A stretch of DNA of 64,000 nt. Origin: Hymenobacter citatus (GTDB taxonomy: Bacteria > Bacteroidota > Bacteroidia > Cytophagales > Hymenobacteraceae). A program made the position numbers and the translations under genes. This document shows positions 62,112 to 64,000 of this stretch, one piece after another (positions within the stretch are counted from its first letter, which is position 1; each line of letters opens with the position of its first letter). The stretch lies in assembly GCF_014333615.1 (NCBI RefSeq), contig NZ_JACSCY010000010.1:62001-126000 (forward strand). Direction: 5' to 3'. The notes under the pieces were generated by a model, which made no database searches, was not told where the DNA came from, and saw nothing but the letters and a program-made list of their open reading frames with translations.

Positions 62112-64000
62112 ATGAAAAACCGCTTACCTCTTTCGAAGCGTTTTGGATATCCCCTCCGGATACTAGCGATTCAATCTGCTTTAGCCTTGCCACTGACTAC
62201 CATGGCCATTGCCCGTCCAGCCGTGGCGCAGCAAGTGCTCTTAGAGCGCCATGTTTCATTTCAAGTGGAATCGCAAACGATTGAATCGGTGCTGAAACAG
62301 CTTGAAAAGCAACTGGACGTGCACTTCGTCTACAGCCCGCAGCTTATCGGCTCTAGCCGGCGGGTAACCCTGCGGGTGACAGACGAGCCATTAGAGAAGG
62401 TCCTGAACGAGTTGCTTGCTCCGCGCAAGGCACAGTTTGAGGTGCGCAAAGGCCGCGTGATTCTAAGCCAGGCACCACTTGAGACTAGCGCCAGCGCCGC
62501 CGACGTACCTGTATCAGGCCGCGTAACGCAGCCCAATGGCCAGGGCCTACCCGGCGTGACGGTGGTAGTGAAAGGAACCACCACTGGCACCACCACCGAT
62601 GCCGACGGCAACTTTTCGCTGACGGTGCCGCAGGGTAGCGTGCTCACCTTTAGCTTTATCGGCTACAATCCGCAGGATGTGACGGTGCAGGAAGCTACCA
62701 CCACACTGCGCGTTTCTTTGCAGGAAAACAGCCAGTCGCTCGATAACGTGGTGGTAGTAGGCTACGGCACGCTCGATAAGAAAGAGGTAACCAGCACTAT
62801 CACCCACATCGATAGCAAGGAGCTGCTGACAGTGGCCGCCATCAACCCGCTGACGGCGTTGCAAGGCAAGGTAGCGGGTCTGACCATTGCTAACACCTCG
62901 GCCGCCGACCCGAACTCACAGCCCAGTGTGCAGTTGCGCGGTGTATCGTCGCGTAATGCTGGCTTAGGTCCGCTCATTGTGATTAACGGCGTGCCGGGCG
63001 GCAACCTGGAAAACATCAACCAAAACGACATCGAATCCATTGATGTACTGAAGGGCGGTGCTGCATCTGCTATTTACGGTACGCGGGGTAGCAACGGCGT
63101 GATTGTGGTGACCACGAAGAAAGGAACCAGGGAGAATCAGCTGTTCTACAACGCCTACACCACATTCGATTACGCCACCTTACAGCCTAAAGTACTTTCT
63201 CCCGAGGAGTTCTTGGCGCAGGAACGTGGTACGGATTACGGCAGCCAAACGAACTGGCTAAACGAAATTTCCCGTAATCATGCTTTTTCGCACAAGCATA
63301 CCCTCACCGCTTCGGGTGGCTCAGAAAATAGCAACTACCGGGCTACACTCGATTATCGTGATGCCAAAGGTATTGATGTGCGCTCAGGCAGGAAGGAATA
63401 CGGCGCGCGCATTTCTTTGAACCACAATGCACCCAGTAAGCTCTACTCCCTAGGTCTGAACTTTGCGCCTCGCTACATTAACTCCCGCAATGCTGATTAC
63501 GCTAGCTTTGAACAATCGCTGACACTGAACCCTACCATTCCGGTGCGGAACCCTGATGATCCGACGCGGTACTATAATATTCAAAGTGGATTTGATGGTC
63601 GCTTCAACCCAGCAGAGCGCCTGCAAACGGAGCTGAGTGGTACAGAAGGCAAAATCCTGAACTACGACGCTACGTTCAGGCTAAATATTCTGCCTACCCT
63701 GAACACGCAGGTAACGTACGGCCGATTCACTACTGACTATTTCGACTTCTTCTTCCGGCCTTCTACTTCCACGTTTGCGCTGCAAAACGAAGGGGGTATG
63801 AACTCTGCCAACCGCAACTACAACCGTAGCGACCAGCAAAGCTTGGAGTGGACTGGAAATTATGCGCTCAACGTCGGAGAACATTCGTTGCAGGCTCTGG
63901 CAGGCTACTCCTATCAGTACTTTTCGTCAGAAGGCAACTCCATCTACAATCGTGATTTTCCATCGGACGCTTTCACGTATAATAATATTGGCACCGGCCT
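62112..64000 (+). CDS. SusC/RagA-type TonB-dependent receptor with STN domain (partial)
   Basis: First 629 codons; the gene continues past the window end. Signal peptide (LAIQSALALPLTTMAIARP), STN domain at about residues 45-120 (VSFQVESQTIESVLKQLEKQ and RVTLRVTDEPLEKVLNELLA), a CarboxypepD-reg-like domain (VSGRVTQPNGQGLPGVTVVV), then a plug domain with SLDNVVVVGYGTLDKKEV and the start of the barrel. It imports a large nutrient, probably a glycan or peptide, through the outer membrane with TonB. The STN domain reaches the FecR protein, making this a surface-signalling unit. A SusD partner is expected downstream. Confidence 0.92.
   Translation, partial: MKNRLPLSKRFGYPLRILAIQSALALPLTTMAIARPAVAQQVLLERHVSFQVESQTIESVLKQLEKQLDVHFVYSPQLIGSSRRVTLRVTDEPLEKVLNELLAPRKAQFEVRKGRVILSQAPLETSASAADVPVSGRVTQPNGQGLPGVTVVVKGTTTGTTTDADGNFSLTVPQGSVLTFSFIGYNPQDVTVQEATTTLRVSLQENSQSLDNVVVVGYGTLDKKEVTSTITHIDSKELLTVAAINPLTALQGKVAGLTIANTSAADPNSQPSVQLRGVSSRNAGLGPLIVINGVPGGNLENINQNDIESIDVLKGGAASAIYGTRGSNGVIVVTTKKGTRENQLFYNAYTTFDYATLQPKVLSPEEFLAQERGTDYGSQTNWLNEISRNHAFSHKHTLTASGGSENSNYRATLDYRDAKGIDVRSGRKEYGARISLNHNAPSKLYSLGLNFAPRYINSRNADYASFEQSLTLNPTIPVRNPDDPTRYYNIQSGFDGRFNPAERLQTELSGTEGKILNYDATFRLNILPTLNTQVTYGRFTTDYFDFFFRPSTSTFALQNEGGMNSANRNYNRSDQQSLEWTGNYALNVGEHSLQALAGYSYQYFSSEGNSIYNRDFPSDAFTYNNIGTG

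Overview
The window comes from a GC-rich, gliding-type Bacteroidetes chromosome. Hymenobacter or a close Cytophagales relative is the best guess, by family content only. Supporting signs are a SprA translocon, two giant secreted proteins with gliding-type (type IX, T9SS) C-terminal sorting domains, a SusC-type TonB receptor with its ECF sigma/FecR pair, and repeated TAnnTTTG promoter elements typical of the phylum. Most of the window is housekeeping DNA. I see no prophage, insertion sequence, integrase or CRISPR array.

Layout. 1-1541: start of cysS and an endonuclease/exonuclease/phosphatase-family membrane protein, both on the minus strand. 1663-9111: two tandem paralogous SBBP/DUF7948 proteins with Ig-like, PKD and T9SS sorting domains. 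9245-14389: rimP-nusA-infB, with a strong hairpin in the rimP leader. 14390-16798: terminators, a small basic secreted protein, a DUF3078 protein and mscL. 17008-25213: enoyl-CoA hydratase, an O-antigen-type flippase, dut, a sugar nucleotidyltransferase and an envelope operon (TPR, DUF4292 lipoprotein, EnvC-like coiled-coil protein with a degenerate LytM domain). 25482-30998: a GAF-LytTR regulator, twin TatA genes, gatA and an MltD-like LysM transglycosylase. 31244-44118: malic enzyme-phosphotransacetylase, ruvA, sprA, gcvH, a VanZ-like protein and an M28 peptidase. 44273-49621: a secreted unknown, yicC, a GT4 glycosyltransferase, a second flippase and a MoxR ATPase.

49829-58217, minus strand, is a CusCBA-type heavy-metal efflux cluster. 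In transcription order it holds a Cys/Met-rich small membrane protein, a heavy-metal-binding (HMBD) lipoprotein, cusA in two pieces, a TolC-family outer-membrane factor and two CusB-like adaptors that each carry an N-terminal HMBD. cusA is split in a cytoplasmic loop by a 162-bp palindromic element. 58437-64000 holds an LLM flavin oxidoreductase, tRNA-Leu(UAA), tRNA-Gly(GCC), and an ECF sigma, a FecR anti-sigma and the start of an STN-bearing SusC-like receptor, which together form a surface-signalling unit.

The most unusual structure is outside the genes. More than a dozen long inverted repeats (arms of about 16-49 bp) of several unrelated sequence families sit in the intergenic gaps. They often touch or overlap stop or start codons; in at least three genes the stop codon lies inside the repeat. 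They are densest in the metal-efflux cluster, where one interrupts cusA. Several short-leader or apparently leaderless genes (cysS, dut) carry the -7 motif only 4-5 nt before the start codon.
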